A DNA stretch of 64,000 bases from Hyphomicrobiaceae bacterium (lineage in GTDB: Bacteria; Pseudomonadota; Alphaproteobacteria; Rhizobiales; Hyphomicrobiaceae), in contig JACKJH010000002.1 of assembly GCA_020638055.1 (NCBI GenBank), positions 496,001-560,000 of the forward strand. The letters run 5' to 3'. Below the pieces are notes generated by a model, which worked only from the letters and a program-made list of their open reading frames with translations, was not told where the DNA came from and made no database searches. Of this stretch, positions 8,748 through 16,841 are shown piece by piece; position 1 is the stretch's first letter, and each line of letters starts with the position of its first letter. Made by a program: the position numbers and the translations under genes.

Positions 8748-9187
8748 TGAACCAGATAGCCGCCAGGTGCTCCGACGCGAATTTGCCGCGCAGCGAGCAA
8801 GCATTGCACAACGTGTTCGAGAAGTTCCAACACACGGTCGAACACAGGGTCATCGCGTTCGTCTTCTATCACGCCGCAGGCGTGCGATACCGTCGTGCGG
8901 TCGCGTTCAAAAACACGCCCAACGTCCGTTAATGTCATGCTGCAGGAGACATGTGCTAGGTACATCGCCACTTGCCGGGCACGGGCGACTTTGGCACGCC
9001 CTCGTGTCGCCCCGCGCAGATCGCCGCCACGTACTCCAAAAACCTGCGCGACTGCGTCTTCAATCACGCTGCGCTCGAAGGTCTGGCACACGGCACCCGC
9101 ATGAATTCTTCCAACATCGACCGTGCGCTCCGCTAAGGAAGCAGCAGGCACGCAATCTTTTGAAACACAGCCATTCATCTCGCTCAC
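8744..9187 (-). CDS. HTH protein with DnaA C-terminal-like domain
   Basis: A 147-residue protein whose middle (about residues 60-112) matches domain IV of the replication initiator DnaA: ARARQVAMYLAH, then VGRVFERDRTTVSHAC, the helix-turn-helix signature. It lacks the AAA+ ATPase, so it may bind DNA but cannot initiate replication as DnaA does. In Hyphomicrobiales such genes accompany DUF6456 genes, and here the two overlap by four bases. It could be a regulator recognising DnaA-box-like sites. This is inference from the domain alone. Confidence 0.85.
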   Translation of the reverse strand: MSEMNGCVSKDCVPAASLAERTVDVGRIHAGAVCQTFERSVIEDAVAQVFGVRGGDLRGATRGRAKVARARQVAMYLAHVSCSMTLTDVGRVFERDRTTVSHACGVIEDERDDPVFDRVLELLEHVVQCLLAARQIRVGAPGGYLVQ

Positions 9188-9538
9188 CGCCGATTGGTCG
9201 CCTCAGATACGCCAAGGATAGATCCATATCCGCGCATCTGTTTCTCAAACCTAGGGCTTCAATGAACGAGGGAGGATAAGTGTAGAAGTCCCTGCACCCC
9301 TCGTGTGCCTGCTTAACCAAGCACGCACTTGCAATGCGCACAGCACTCCAGAAATCCCCGCCATCTGCGTTGGCCGCAAAGTTGCCAACTCAACCAAGCC
9401 CACAGATCGTACCAGGGCCAACCAGTCGGGAAACTGCGTGTTGCCACACAAATTTCAGCGTCAACCGCCCTGGCCACAGGTTAACGCCGTGGCTCGCTCA
9501 GGCCCCCTTACGCACGTGTTCCTGGAGGGCCAGATTCA
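9188..9538. other. Intergenic region between divergent genes
   Basis: This 351-bp stretch separates the DnaA-like gene (minus) from the small plus-strand gene at 9539. Short frames on both strands lack ribosome sites and protein-like composition. It presumably holds two divergent promoters. I see no repeat of the families found elsewhere in the window. Confidence 0.5.
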
Positions 9539-9850
9539 ATGCTGAAAGGCGTTCGGGCGGATTACGAGCGCAGGCGCGATCTGCCGCGCCTCATAGCGGT
9601 CTGGCCACACGAAATTGAATCAGATGATGATGCTGTTCGCGTCATCATCATGCGCAAGCTTCGCGCTGCGCTGCGCGCGGAGCGTCAGCGAGGGCTGGCC
9701 GGGCACTGGACTTATGACGTCACGCGCCATGCCCAACTCGCCCGCGCCTATCGCAACGAACTAACGCGGCTTGGTGGCAAAGGTCCATCGAAAGGCGAAA
9801 CTCGCAACAAACCACGCGTGCGGCAGCAGCAATCAAAACCAAATCGGTGA
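9539..9850 (+). CDS. Small basic protein resembling DUF6477
   Basis: A 103-residue Arg-rich protein preceded by GAGGGCCAG. It contains RADYERRRDLPRL, a helical ALRAERQRGLAGHW stretch and YDVTRHAQLARAYRNEL, an arrangement like the DUF6477 family (charged helices, Ser/Thr-Arg-His near the end). The tail is Lys-, Gln- and Asn-rich. No catalytic motif is seen. It lies between the DnaA-like gene (divergent) and mucR (convergent). Family placement is tentative; it could be a different small helical family. Confidence 0.6.
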   Translation: MLKGVRADYERRRDLPRLIAVWPHEIESDDDAVRVIIMRKLRAALRAERQRGLAGHWTYDVTRHAQLARAYRNELTRLGGKGPSKGETRNKPRVRQQQSKPNR

Positions 9851-9903
9851 GCGCAAAATTCCTGCATGACGAACTGCGTATGACGCTTCCAACGAACCCG
9901 CGA

Positions 9904-10320
9904 TCAGTCGCGACGCGTACCAAGCCCCATCTTTTTGGCGAGGTCTGAGCGCTGACGCGCGTAGTTGGGTGCCACCATGGGATAATCGTGCGGCAGCCCC
10001 CACTTGTCGCGATATTCCTCCGGCGTCATGTTGTAGTGCGTGCGCAGATGCCTCTTCAGCGATTTGAATTTCTTGCCGTCTTCCAGACAGATGATGTAGT
10101 CCGGCATAATTGATTTCTTGACCGCAACCTTCGGGCGCAGCTCTTCGCCGGCCGGCTCTGCCGCCTGCCCGGTGGCACGGGCAAGCGCCGCATGCGTTTC
10201 ATTGATAAGCTGCGGCAGCTCGCTGGACGTGATCGTGTTATTGCTGACGTAGGCGGCAACAATTTGAGCAGTCAGTTCAACCAGCTCCTGCCCCTCAGTA
10301 TTGTCCATTTGGAAATCCAT
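9904..10320 (-). CDS. mucR: MucR/Ros-family zinc-finger regulator
   Basis: A 138-residue regulator of the MucR/Ros group, which in rhizobia and Brucella controls exopolysaccharide, motility and virulence genes by binding AT-rich DNA. The C2H2-like finger is in IICLEDGKKFKSLKRHLRTH (about residues 80-99): in the usual C-x2-C position the first ligand pair reads as Cys and Asp, a common MucR variant. It is followed by the family signature NMTPEEYRDKWGL. A second ATG four codons downstream (10308) is an alternative start. The AT-rich upstream DNA would suit autoregulation, which is known for the family. Confidence 0.92.
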   Translation of the reverse strand: MDFQMDNTEGQELVELTAQIVAAYVSNNTITSSELPQLINETHAALARATGQAAEPAGEELRPKVAVKKSIMPDYIICLEDGKKFKSLKRHLRTHYNMTPEEYRDKWGLPHDYPMVAPNYARQRSDLAKKMGLGTRRD

Positions 10321-10738
10321 CTAGTCGGGCACCGCGCAGCAGGGCGCCAATTCTCTTGCCCAAGCGTTGCACTTGGTGCTTTGGGCCTGTGGTACTGAGA
10401 GCACCTTTCAGCACGATCCAGCACTGCGGGCGATCGAAGCATTTATCCGAACAAACCCTTTTTAGACTTCGATTGCCAAAGGTTTGACAGAACAACCACT
10501 GTGTTGTCAATAACTACGCCGTGGAACAACTTACTATAACTAATCAAAAATCGTTCTTGCGAAGTCTAAATATTGTTCAATACATACCAGCATGGAGTGT
10601 GCCACCATCTAACACACGAATTTTCCTTGCCTCCAAATCCGACACCGGAACTGTGCTTGTTGTTTCCCTTCCAGCAAAAGGCTAACACTACATCTTCAAA
10701 TTGAACCTCTGCTACCCAGCATTCAGAACCTGCCGCTT
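10321..10738. other. mucR upstream region, AT-rich, no gene
   Basis: About 420 bp of mostly AT-rich DNA upstream of mucR, including runs such as ACTATAACTAATC near 10535. MucR proteins prefer AT-rich sites with T-A steps, so it is a plausible autoregulatory target. No frame here has a credible start or composition. Repeat modules D, A, B and E begin at 10739. Confidence 0.45.
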
Positions 10739-10880
10739 GGTTCCGTGTTGGGTCCCAAGAGGTCAGCCCGGAACCCTAAAGCGCTTTCCGATCCGATGGG
10801 ATCGGATCAGCGCTCTAGGTTCTTGTTTGGTCGCATTTTCTTCGACGAACCGGCGTCCACTTCGTCGGAAAATGCTCTAG
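10739..10880 (+). repeat. Mosaic repeat: modules D, A and B
   Basis: Three palindromes lie end to end. D (10739-10775) has arms GGTTCC / GGAACC around an inner TTGGG-T-CCCAA hairpin. A (10776-10818) is the GATCCGAT / ATCGGATC hairpin with AGCGC / GCGCT arms. B (10819-10880) has GCATTTTC / GAAAATGC arms and ends CTCTAG. D also occurs at 49561-49596, where it is followed by repeat C instead of A and B. Confidence 0.85.
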
Positions 10881-10893
10881 ACATCTTTGAATT

Positions 10894-10957
10894 GTGTTCT
10901 GGATTGACTGTCGTTTGACGACCTGCGCCCGGAACTCAAACTTAAGATCCAGAACAC
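10894..10957. repeat. Hairpin repeat E, copy 1
   Basis: Inverted arms GTGTTCTGGAT / ATCCAGAACAC enclose an inner CGTTTGA ... TCAAAC pair and the loop GACGACCTGCGCCCGGAA. The second copy is at 49718-49781, again about 14 bp beyond a core repeat, so module E marks the far end of the mosaic at both loci. Confidence 0.85.
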
Positions 10958-11015
10958 TTGCAACCTAATCAAACTTTGCGTCGTGCAAACGACACACCTT
11001 GTCACGGGAGAGCCT

Positions 11016-13142
11016 ATGCCAGTCAATAAGCCTGTCGCATCCGATGATCGAAGCATCACGCCGCCCAAGGCAGATCTGCGTCCACATTCGACAACCTGGC
11101 ACGGCATAACACTCAGCGATCCGTTTGCATGGCTGCGTGCCGACAACTGGCGGGACGTCATGCGCGAGCCCGATAAACTTGCCCCAGACATTCGTGCCTA
11201 CCTTGAAGCGGAAAACGCGTATACCGCGGCCGCACTTGCTGAGACCGACGCACTCCAGGACGAACTCTTTGTGGAAATGAAGGGGCGCATAAAAGAAGAC
11301 GACAGTTCCGTCCCCGCGCCGGACGGTCCATACGATTATTACGGTCGATATATCGTCGGCGGGCAATATCCTCTCGTGTGCAGGCGCCCCCGCTCTGGCA
11401 GCCAGGAACAAATCCTGATTGACGGCAATGCCGAAGGTGCAGACAAAGCCTACTGGGGCTTTGCAGGCAGCGGCCATGCGCCAAACCATCGGCTGATCTC
11501 GTTTGCTGTCGATGAAAAGGGGTCGGAATTCTACACCATTCGCATTCGCGATATGGAAACAGGGAAAAACCTCCCCGACCTGATCGAGGACGCAGGTCCC
11601 GGAATGGTATGGTCAGCAGATTCAAGCACGCTGTTTTATGTTCGCTACGATGAGAACCACCGGCCCCGCGCGGTCTACCGGCATACGCTTGGCACGCCAC
11701 AAGAAAGCGATGTGCTCGTCTACGAGGAAGAAGATACCGGCTACTACGTTCACATCTCCGCCACCCAGTCGGCGCGTTTCGTCCTGATTATCACTTCTGA
11801 CCACGAAACCAGCGAAGTCCATGTGATAGATGCCCACAAACCCGACTCCGCACCGCGCCTTGTCACACCTCGCACCTTCGGTCATGAATACGACGTAGAA
11901 GAAAACGGCGGCACGTTCTACATCACCACCAATTCCAAAGATGCTGAAGATTTCCGCATCTGCACCACGCCGGTCGAGAAGCCCGCGCTCGAAAACTGGC
12001 GCGAGCTTATTGCGCACCGACCAGGACGATTGATACTCGACACGGTGCTTTACAAAAACCATATGGCACGGCTGGAGCGTGAGAACGGCTTGCCCCGCAT
12101 CGTCATACGTGAACTGGCGACAGGCGCGGAGCACGACATTGCTTTTGACGAAGAAGCCTACTCCCTTGGTCTTTCCCATGGCTACGAGTTCGACACGACC
12201 ACTGTTCGCTTCACGTATTCTTCGATGACCACCCCCAGTGAGGTCTACGACTATGACATGGTTACACGCGAACGCGTCTTGATGAAGCGCCAGGAAGTGC
12301 CAACCGGGCATGACCCGGCGAATTATGTCACCAGACGGCTTTATGCGGCGGCACAAGACGGCGAAGCCGTGCCCTTGTCGATTGTATATCGCAAAACGAC
12401 GCCGCTTGATGGCACCGCACCCGTGCTGCTTTACGGGTACGGCGCCTACGGAATCACCATTCCCGCTTCATTCTCGACTTCGCGATTATCGCTCGTTGAC
12501 CGCGGATTTATCTACGTCATTGCCCACATCCGCGGTGGCAAGGATAAAGGCTACCACTGGTACACCGATGGCAAGAGGGAAAAGAAGACCAACACGTTTA
12601 ATGATTTCATCGCCGCAGGTGAACATCTGGTCGCAAAAGGCTTCACACGCAAAGGCCAGATCGTTGCGCATGGCGGCTCGGCCGGTGGCATGTTGATGGG
12701 GGCGGTTGCCAACATGGCACCCGATCTGTTCGGCGGCATTATCGCTGATGTTCCCTTTGTCGATGTCTTGACCACCATGCTCGACAAGGATCTGCCGCTG
12801 ACGCCACCGGAGTGGAAGGAATGGGGCAACCCGATTGAAAGCCGCGACGATTTCGAGCGTATTCAGTCCTACAGCCCCTATGACAACGTCACCGCGCAGA
12901 ACTACCCCCACATCCTGTCACTTGCGGGGCTGACCGACCCACGCGTCACCTACTGGGAACCCGCCAAGTGGACCGCGCGTTTGAGAGAAAAAAATACTTC
13001 AGCCAATCTCATTTTATTGCGTACCAACATGGATGCCGGCCATGGCGGAGCATCTGGACGTTTCGAGCAGTTGAAGGAAACCGCGATCGAATATGCCTTC
13101 GCCTTGAAGATTATGGGAAAGGATGAGGCAGCGCAGATCTAG
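11016..13142 (+). CDS. S9 family prolyl oligopeptidase (oligopeptidase B-like)
   Basis: A 708-residue serine peptidase of clan SC, family S9A, hydrolysing short peptides, probably after basic residues as in oligopeptidase B (PtrB). An N-terminal beta-propeller precedes an alpha/beta-hydrolase domain. The catalytic Ser555 is in HGGSAGGML, an Asp lies in GLTDPRVTYWEPAKW and His676 is in DAGHGGASG. There is no signal peptide, so it is probably cytoplasmic. The ATG at 11016 is preferred because GGGAGAG lies just upstream; an in-frame GTG at 10983 lacks such a site. The amber stop is the TAG of repeat A copy 3. Confidence 0.93.
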   Translation: MPVNKPVASDDRSITPPKADLRPHSTTWHGITLSDPFAWLRADNWRDVMREPDKLAPDIRAYLEAENAYTAAALAETDALQDELFVEMKGRIKEDDSSVPAPDGPYDYYGRYIVGGQYPLVCRRPRSGSQEQILIDGNAEGADKAYWGFAGSGHAPNHRLISFAVDEKGSEFYTIRIRDMETGKNLPDLIEDAGPGMVWSADSSTLFYVRYDENHRPRAVYRHTLGTPQESDVLVYEEEDTGYYVHISATQSARFVLIITSDHETSEVHVIDAHKPDSAPRLVTPRTFGHEYDVEENGGTFYITTNSKDAEDFRICTTPVEKPALENWRELIAHRPGRLILDTVLYKNHMARLERENGLPRIVIRELATGAEHDIAFDEEAYSLGLSHGYEFDTTTVRFTYSSMTTPSEVYDYDMVTRERVLMKRQEVPTGHDPANYVTRRLYAAAQDGEAVPLSIVYRKTTPLDGTAPVLLYGYGAYGITIPASFSTSRLSLVDRGFIYVIAHIRGGKDKGYHWYTDGKREKKTNTFNDFIAAGEHLVAKGFTRKGQIVAHGGSAGGMLMGAVANMAPDLFGGIIADVPFVDVLTTMLDKDLPLTPPEWKEWGNPIESRDDFERIQSYSPYDNVTAQNYPHILSLAGLTDPRVTYWEPAKWTARLREKNTSANLILLRTNMDAGHGGASGRFEQLKETAIEYAFALKIMGKDEAAQI

Positions 13143-13180
13143 AGCGCAATCCGACCCGATGGAATCGGATCGGCGCTCTA
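13139..13180. repeat. Hairpin repeat A, copy 3
   Basis: CTAGAGCGC and GGCGCTCTA arms enclose the GGAATCGGATC core. It fills the gap between two convergent genes (the S9 peptidase and the transglutaminase-like gene), supplies the TAG stop of the first, and could act as a two-way terminator hairpin, although no T-run follows on either side. Confidence 0.85.
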
Positions 13181-13193
13181 TGTGCCCAAACAC

Positions 13194-14075
13194 TCACACC
13201 GCGTCGGTCAGCAAAACGTCAACCGCCACTTCAACGTCATGCCCGCCGCCGCCCAGCAGCACACCACTGATGGGGCTGATGTCGTCGTAGTCACGGCCGT
13301 AGGCAAAAGTAACGTGCTCACCGCGCGGGATCACGTTGTTGGTTGGATCGAAATCGACCCATCCGAAGTCTGGCGACCAGACCGAAACCCAAGCGTGGGA
13401 GGCATCGGCGCCCTGCAACTTGGGTTGACCCTCGGGTGGATGCGTCAGGATATAGCCACTGACATACCGCGCTGGCAGCCCAAGTGACCGCAATCCTGAA
13501 ATCATCAGGTGTGCAAAATCCTGGCAAACGCCGCGCCGTTCTGAAAATACATGTTCGACCGGAGTGGAAACGTCGGTGGAAGAAGGATCAAACGTAAAGT
13601 CATCGAAGATCCGGCGCATGAGGTCGTCACATCCCTGAAGCACCGGACGGCCGGGCGGGAAAGAAGAAGCCGCATAAGCTCCAATCTCTTGAATTCGCGG
13701 TCCATGCCGGGAGGAAGCAGAAAACTGCCAAACGTCCTTTGCATCCTCTCTACCGGCCAAAGCCGCGCCCGAAGCAATCAACTGCCAATCCAGACTGGCA
13801 GCCAAATCCCCCTGGAAGTAATGCACCACCTCAATCTCGCTTTCCGCCAGAACGACGAGCGTGTTGTGCTCCTGCGCCAGACTGAGCAAGGTGATGGGAT
13901 TACCAAAAAAATCGACGCGATCCTGGCGCGCATTGGGTGCCGGAGAAATCGTCAAGCGATGTTGAAGAATTCGCTGGCTGGGCACCTTGGCGGGCATCAG
14001 GTGCAGCAGGTGATAGGACTGATGCACCGATGAACTGTAAGAATAGGTCGTCTCGTGCGAGATCGCGTACTTCAT
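13194..14075 (-). CDS. Transglutaminase-like cysteine peptidase family protein
   Basis: A 293-residue protein with the bacterial transglutaminase N-terminal beta domain (starting MKYAISHETTYSYSSSV) and a papain-like transglutaminase core. The catalytic triad is visible as Cys in RRGVCQDFAHL, His in DASHAWVSVW and Asp in WVDFDPTNN. No signal peptide is seen. It is the last gene of a five-gene minus-strand run, 14 bp after the ATP-grasp/alpha-E fusion. In such neighbourhoods these proteins are predicted to act as peptidases or amide-group transferases on a peptide product of the ATP-grasp enzyme. The substrate is unknown. Confidence 0.88.
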   Translation of the reverse strand: MKYAISHETTYSYSSSVHQSYHLLHLMPAKVPSQRILQHRLTISPAPNARQDRVDFFGNPITLLSLAQEHNTLVVLAESEIEVVHYFQGDLAASLDWQLIASGAALAGREDAKDVWQFSASSRHGPRIQEIGAYAASSFPPGRPVLQGCDDLMRRIFDDFTFDPSSTDVSTPVEHVFSERRGVCQDFAHLMISGLRSLGLPARYVSGYILTHPPEGQPKLQGADASHAWVSVWSPDFGWVDFDPTNNVIPRGEHVTFAYGRDYDDISPISGVLLGGGGHDVEVAVDVLLTDAV

Positions 14076-14089
14076 GTCGCAAGCCCTAT

Positions 14090-16663
14090 TCAGTGTGCCA
14101 GCCGGGTGTGAACCCTGTGCGGCTGCTCTTCGGTCAGACTGAAATAGCGTCGCGATATGATGTCCGAAAGCTGGGGCAACCCTGTGATGAGGCGACCAAG
14201 AGCCTGTACCAGGTTCGTGCGGCGGCCATCCGTTCCCACCTGTCTCAGCGCATCAATATCGGCCAACCGCACTTGCGTCAGAAGGTCCAGCGCCAAGCGT
14301 TGTTCGGGAGTTCTTACCGCATCAAGCGATGCCTTTGGCAGTTCTCCGATATGATCCAGTATTTCCACAAGCTGAAAGGAAATGCCCCTTGGGTTGGTCT
14401 CATCCACCATCAAAAGGTCCAGAACCAACGGGAACGTTGGCGCAAACCGATAGCGTGCACGGTAGGTGATGAAGCAGTCCGCCGTTTCCAGCAGGAATGC
14501 GAGATGCTCCGTCATTTCCGACTCGTCAACGACATTCACCAACACCGTGTTGAGCAACTCCGCCATCTGTAGCGCGCGTTCGGTGCGACGCCCCAGGTCC
14601 ATGAAGCGCCAACCAAAATTTCGAGTCATGTTCTCGTGCATGAGACCATTGAATGCCGCAAGTTCCGCAATCAACTGGTCCAGCCAATCGACCAGCTCCA
14701 TAGCCGGGTCGCCTGACATGTTCACTGCGTTCGGCCGCTTGGTCGACAAAGCGCTGAGCAGCCGCCAGGCATCGAGCGACAGCCGATCCCTGCTTTGGCG
14801 GGCAACCTTGCGGATGTTCTGGAACGTCACCAGGATGCCGTAGGGATTGACCGCCGAAGAAAACAGCTCTTCAACTTTTTGCTCCAGTGAATCAGCACCT
14901 GGCCGGACAGGGATCACGCCTTCGTTCGTCCGCGCCTTGTTGACGATGACATCGAGCGCACTGCGCGCCACATCGGCCCGGCGGATGGGGCGCAAATCCT
15001 CATCGCCCCGACTGAGTGAGTTGCGCATCACGCGCATGGTCCAGTCAGCGCGCTCTACGTAGCGTCCCAGCCAGTAGAGATTGTCAGCCACGCGACTGGG
15101 CAAGCGAATGCCCAGCCTTTGGACCTGAACTTCCTCCTCGGCCATGCGCCAGCGGCTATAGTGCGGTCCTTGCGGTTCTGACGTCGCAATCCAGACGTCA
15201 CGCGATTCGCCAGAATCGGCAGTCAGGGCCACTGCGGCGCCTGCCTGTACCGTGAGTGCAAGCCCACCGGGCAGAACCGCATATCCGTTTTCGGTCGAGG
15301 CAACAAAACAGCGGACGGCGTAGGGCTTGGCGACAAGATCGGTGCCGTCAAACGACGGCGACGTGGCGACCTGGAACGCTTGTTCGGCCACCCATTTTGG
15401 ACCGTTGAGTGAGATTTCGGCGATCAACCTGTCGCGTTCTTCTGGTGCCATATCGCTAAGGCACCGCCCGGCTTGTGCATGGCCCGGACGTGCAGTCGCT
15501 TCGAAGGCCGGCCGTAGCAAAAATTCGCTCTGCTGCGACAGAACTTCCTCGCGCGCGGCTGGATCGCCGAGCCAGAGTCGCGGCGTGTCCTGCAAAATAG
15601 GATCTTCGCCTAGCAAATACTGCGATAACCTATTCAGGCACGGCCCGATCCCACGGTTCTCAACGATTGCGGTTCCTAACGCATTGGCCACCAGTGAGGG
15701 GTTGTTGCGCACCGCCATAACGAGCCCCGCCGGCCCATCGAAACCATCTGGTCGCAATTCGAGCGGATCGGCCTTGGCCGCCTCTACCGCCCTGACCAGA
15801 AGATCGACCGGTTGCAAACCAGCGAGCGTCTTGTGGTAGGCTTTGCCGTCCACAACCCGCAAGTCGGAACCTTCCAGAAGCTGGTAGCCCATGTATCGCG
15901 CCATATACGCGTGGTTCAAATATGTTTCGTGATCCGGATTAGGTCCAAGGATCGCGATACTGGGTGCATCCTGGCCCGAACGCCGCGCCAGTTCCTGCGC
16001 CACGTCCTGATAAAATCCTGAAATCCTCAGCGCATTGCACTCACGAAACATGCGCCCGCACACGTCCGCGTGCACGACACGATTGGCCAGCGCGTAGCCG
16101 TGCCCGGCCAGCGTCTCTGCATGGGTATCAAGAATGTGCCACGTGCCGTTGGTGTCGCGCGCCAAATCGAGCGCCAGGAACATCAAACGAGGATCATGCG
16201 AGCCGATGCCATGCACGGCACGTAGAAATGAGGGATCGTCAAACACAAGCGCCGGCGGCAGCAACCCACTGTTGAGAACGTCCTGCCGGCCGTAAAGATC
16301 ACTGAGTAATGCTTCATAGAGCCTCGCGCGTTGGATCAGCGCGCGCTCCAACGGCTGCCACTCACGCTGATCAAGCACCAGCGGAACCAGATCTAGTTTC
16401 CACGGACGCTCAACCTGATTGGGGTCGGAAAAACTATCGAGCGTGATGCCGTTCTCGACGATCCGGCGTTGGATGCGCTCAGACAACGCGGCTGCGCGCT
16501 CTGGGCCGAGGTTCTCCAGAAACGAAACCACAGGCTGCCAATGCGGTCTGACACGTCCATCAGGACCGATCAATTCATCAAAGGCACTACCGCGATATCG
16601 CGAGATCCAATCACTGCCCGGCGGCATGACCGCGCTCACCATGTTGGTCGTATTGTCGTTCAA
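14090..16663 (-). CDS. Circularly permuted ATP-grasp / alpha-E fusion protein
   Basis: An 857-residue two-domain protein. The first 480 or so residues form a circularly permuted ATP-grasp domain: LILDTHAETL-like and MRYMGYQLLEGSDL segments, then RAVEAAK and GAAVALT. From about residue 518 comes an alpha-E domain (DUF403): LPSRVADNLYWLGRYVERAD, then NFGWRFMDLGRRTERAL and a long helical tail. Separate genes for the same two domains lie upstream at 20214-22780. ATP-grasp proteins form amide or related bonds through acyl phosphates, so this is a predicted peptide ligase. The start is TTG at 16663 with GGGGGAGG about ten bases upstream; the next ATG (16642) is further from that site. Confidence 0.88.
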   Translation of the reverse strand: MNDNTTNMVSAVMPPGSDWISRYRGSAFDELIGPDGRVRPHWQPVVSFLENLGPERAAALSERIQRRIVENGITLDSFSDPNQVERPWKLDLVPLVLDQREWQPLERALIQRARLYEALLSDLYGRQDVLNSGLLPPALVFDDPSFLRAVHGIGSHDPRLMFLALDLARDTNGTWHILDTHAETLAGHGYALANRVVHADVCGRMFRECNALRISGFYQDVAQELARRSGQDAPSIAILGPNPDHETYLNHAYMARYMGYQLLEGSDLRVVDGKAYHKTLAGLQPVDLLVRAVEAAKADPLELRPDGFDGPAGLVMAVRNNPSLVANALGTAIVENRGIGPCLNRLSQYLLGEDPILQDTPRLWLGDPAAREEVLSQQSEFLLRPAFEATARPGHAQAGRCLSDMAPEERDRLIAEISLNGPKWVAEQAFQVATSPSFDGTDLVAKPYAVRCFVASTENGYAVLPGGLALTVQAGAAVALTADSGESRDVWIATSEPQGPHYSRWRMAEEEVQVQRLGIRLPSRVADNLYWLGRYVERADWTMRVMRNSLSRGDEDLRPIRRADVARSALDVIVNKARTNEGVIPVRPGADSLEQKVEELFSSAVNPYGILVTFQNIRKVARQSRDRLSLDAWRLLSALSTKRPNAVNMSGDPAMELVDWLDQLIAELAAFNGLMHENMTRNFGWRFMDLGRRTERALQMAELLNTVLVNVVDESEMTEHLAFLLETADCFITYRARYRFAPTFPLVLDLLMVDETNPRGISFQLVEILDHIGELPKASLDAVRTPEQRLALDLLTQVRLADIDALRQVGTDGRRTNLVQALGRLITGLPQLSDIISRRYFSLTEEQPHRVHTRLAH

Positions 16664-16841
16664 GATGCAAAAGCCTCCCCCGAACAGGGATCCGAATTAT
16701 AACGATCCCCGTGAAGCCCCCGCTTCAACCATCGCACCACACTTTATACGTGAGATTCTTTACAAAGTCGCGCTACGAGCGCGCCGCTTTGAAACAAACG
16801 CGCTCAATATTAACGGTGCCACTTTTCATCACTATATATTG
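16664..16841. other. Gap between the two ATP-grasp modules
   Basis: This 178-bp AT-richer gap is the only large break in the five-gene run. It may hold a promoter for the second module: TATAAA and TATATA stretches occur on the minus strand, without a convincing -35 box. No gene is seen. Confidence 0.35.
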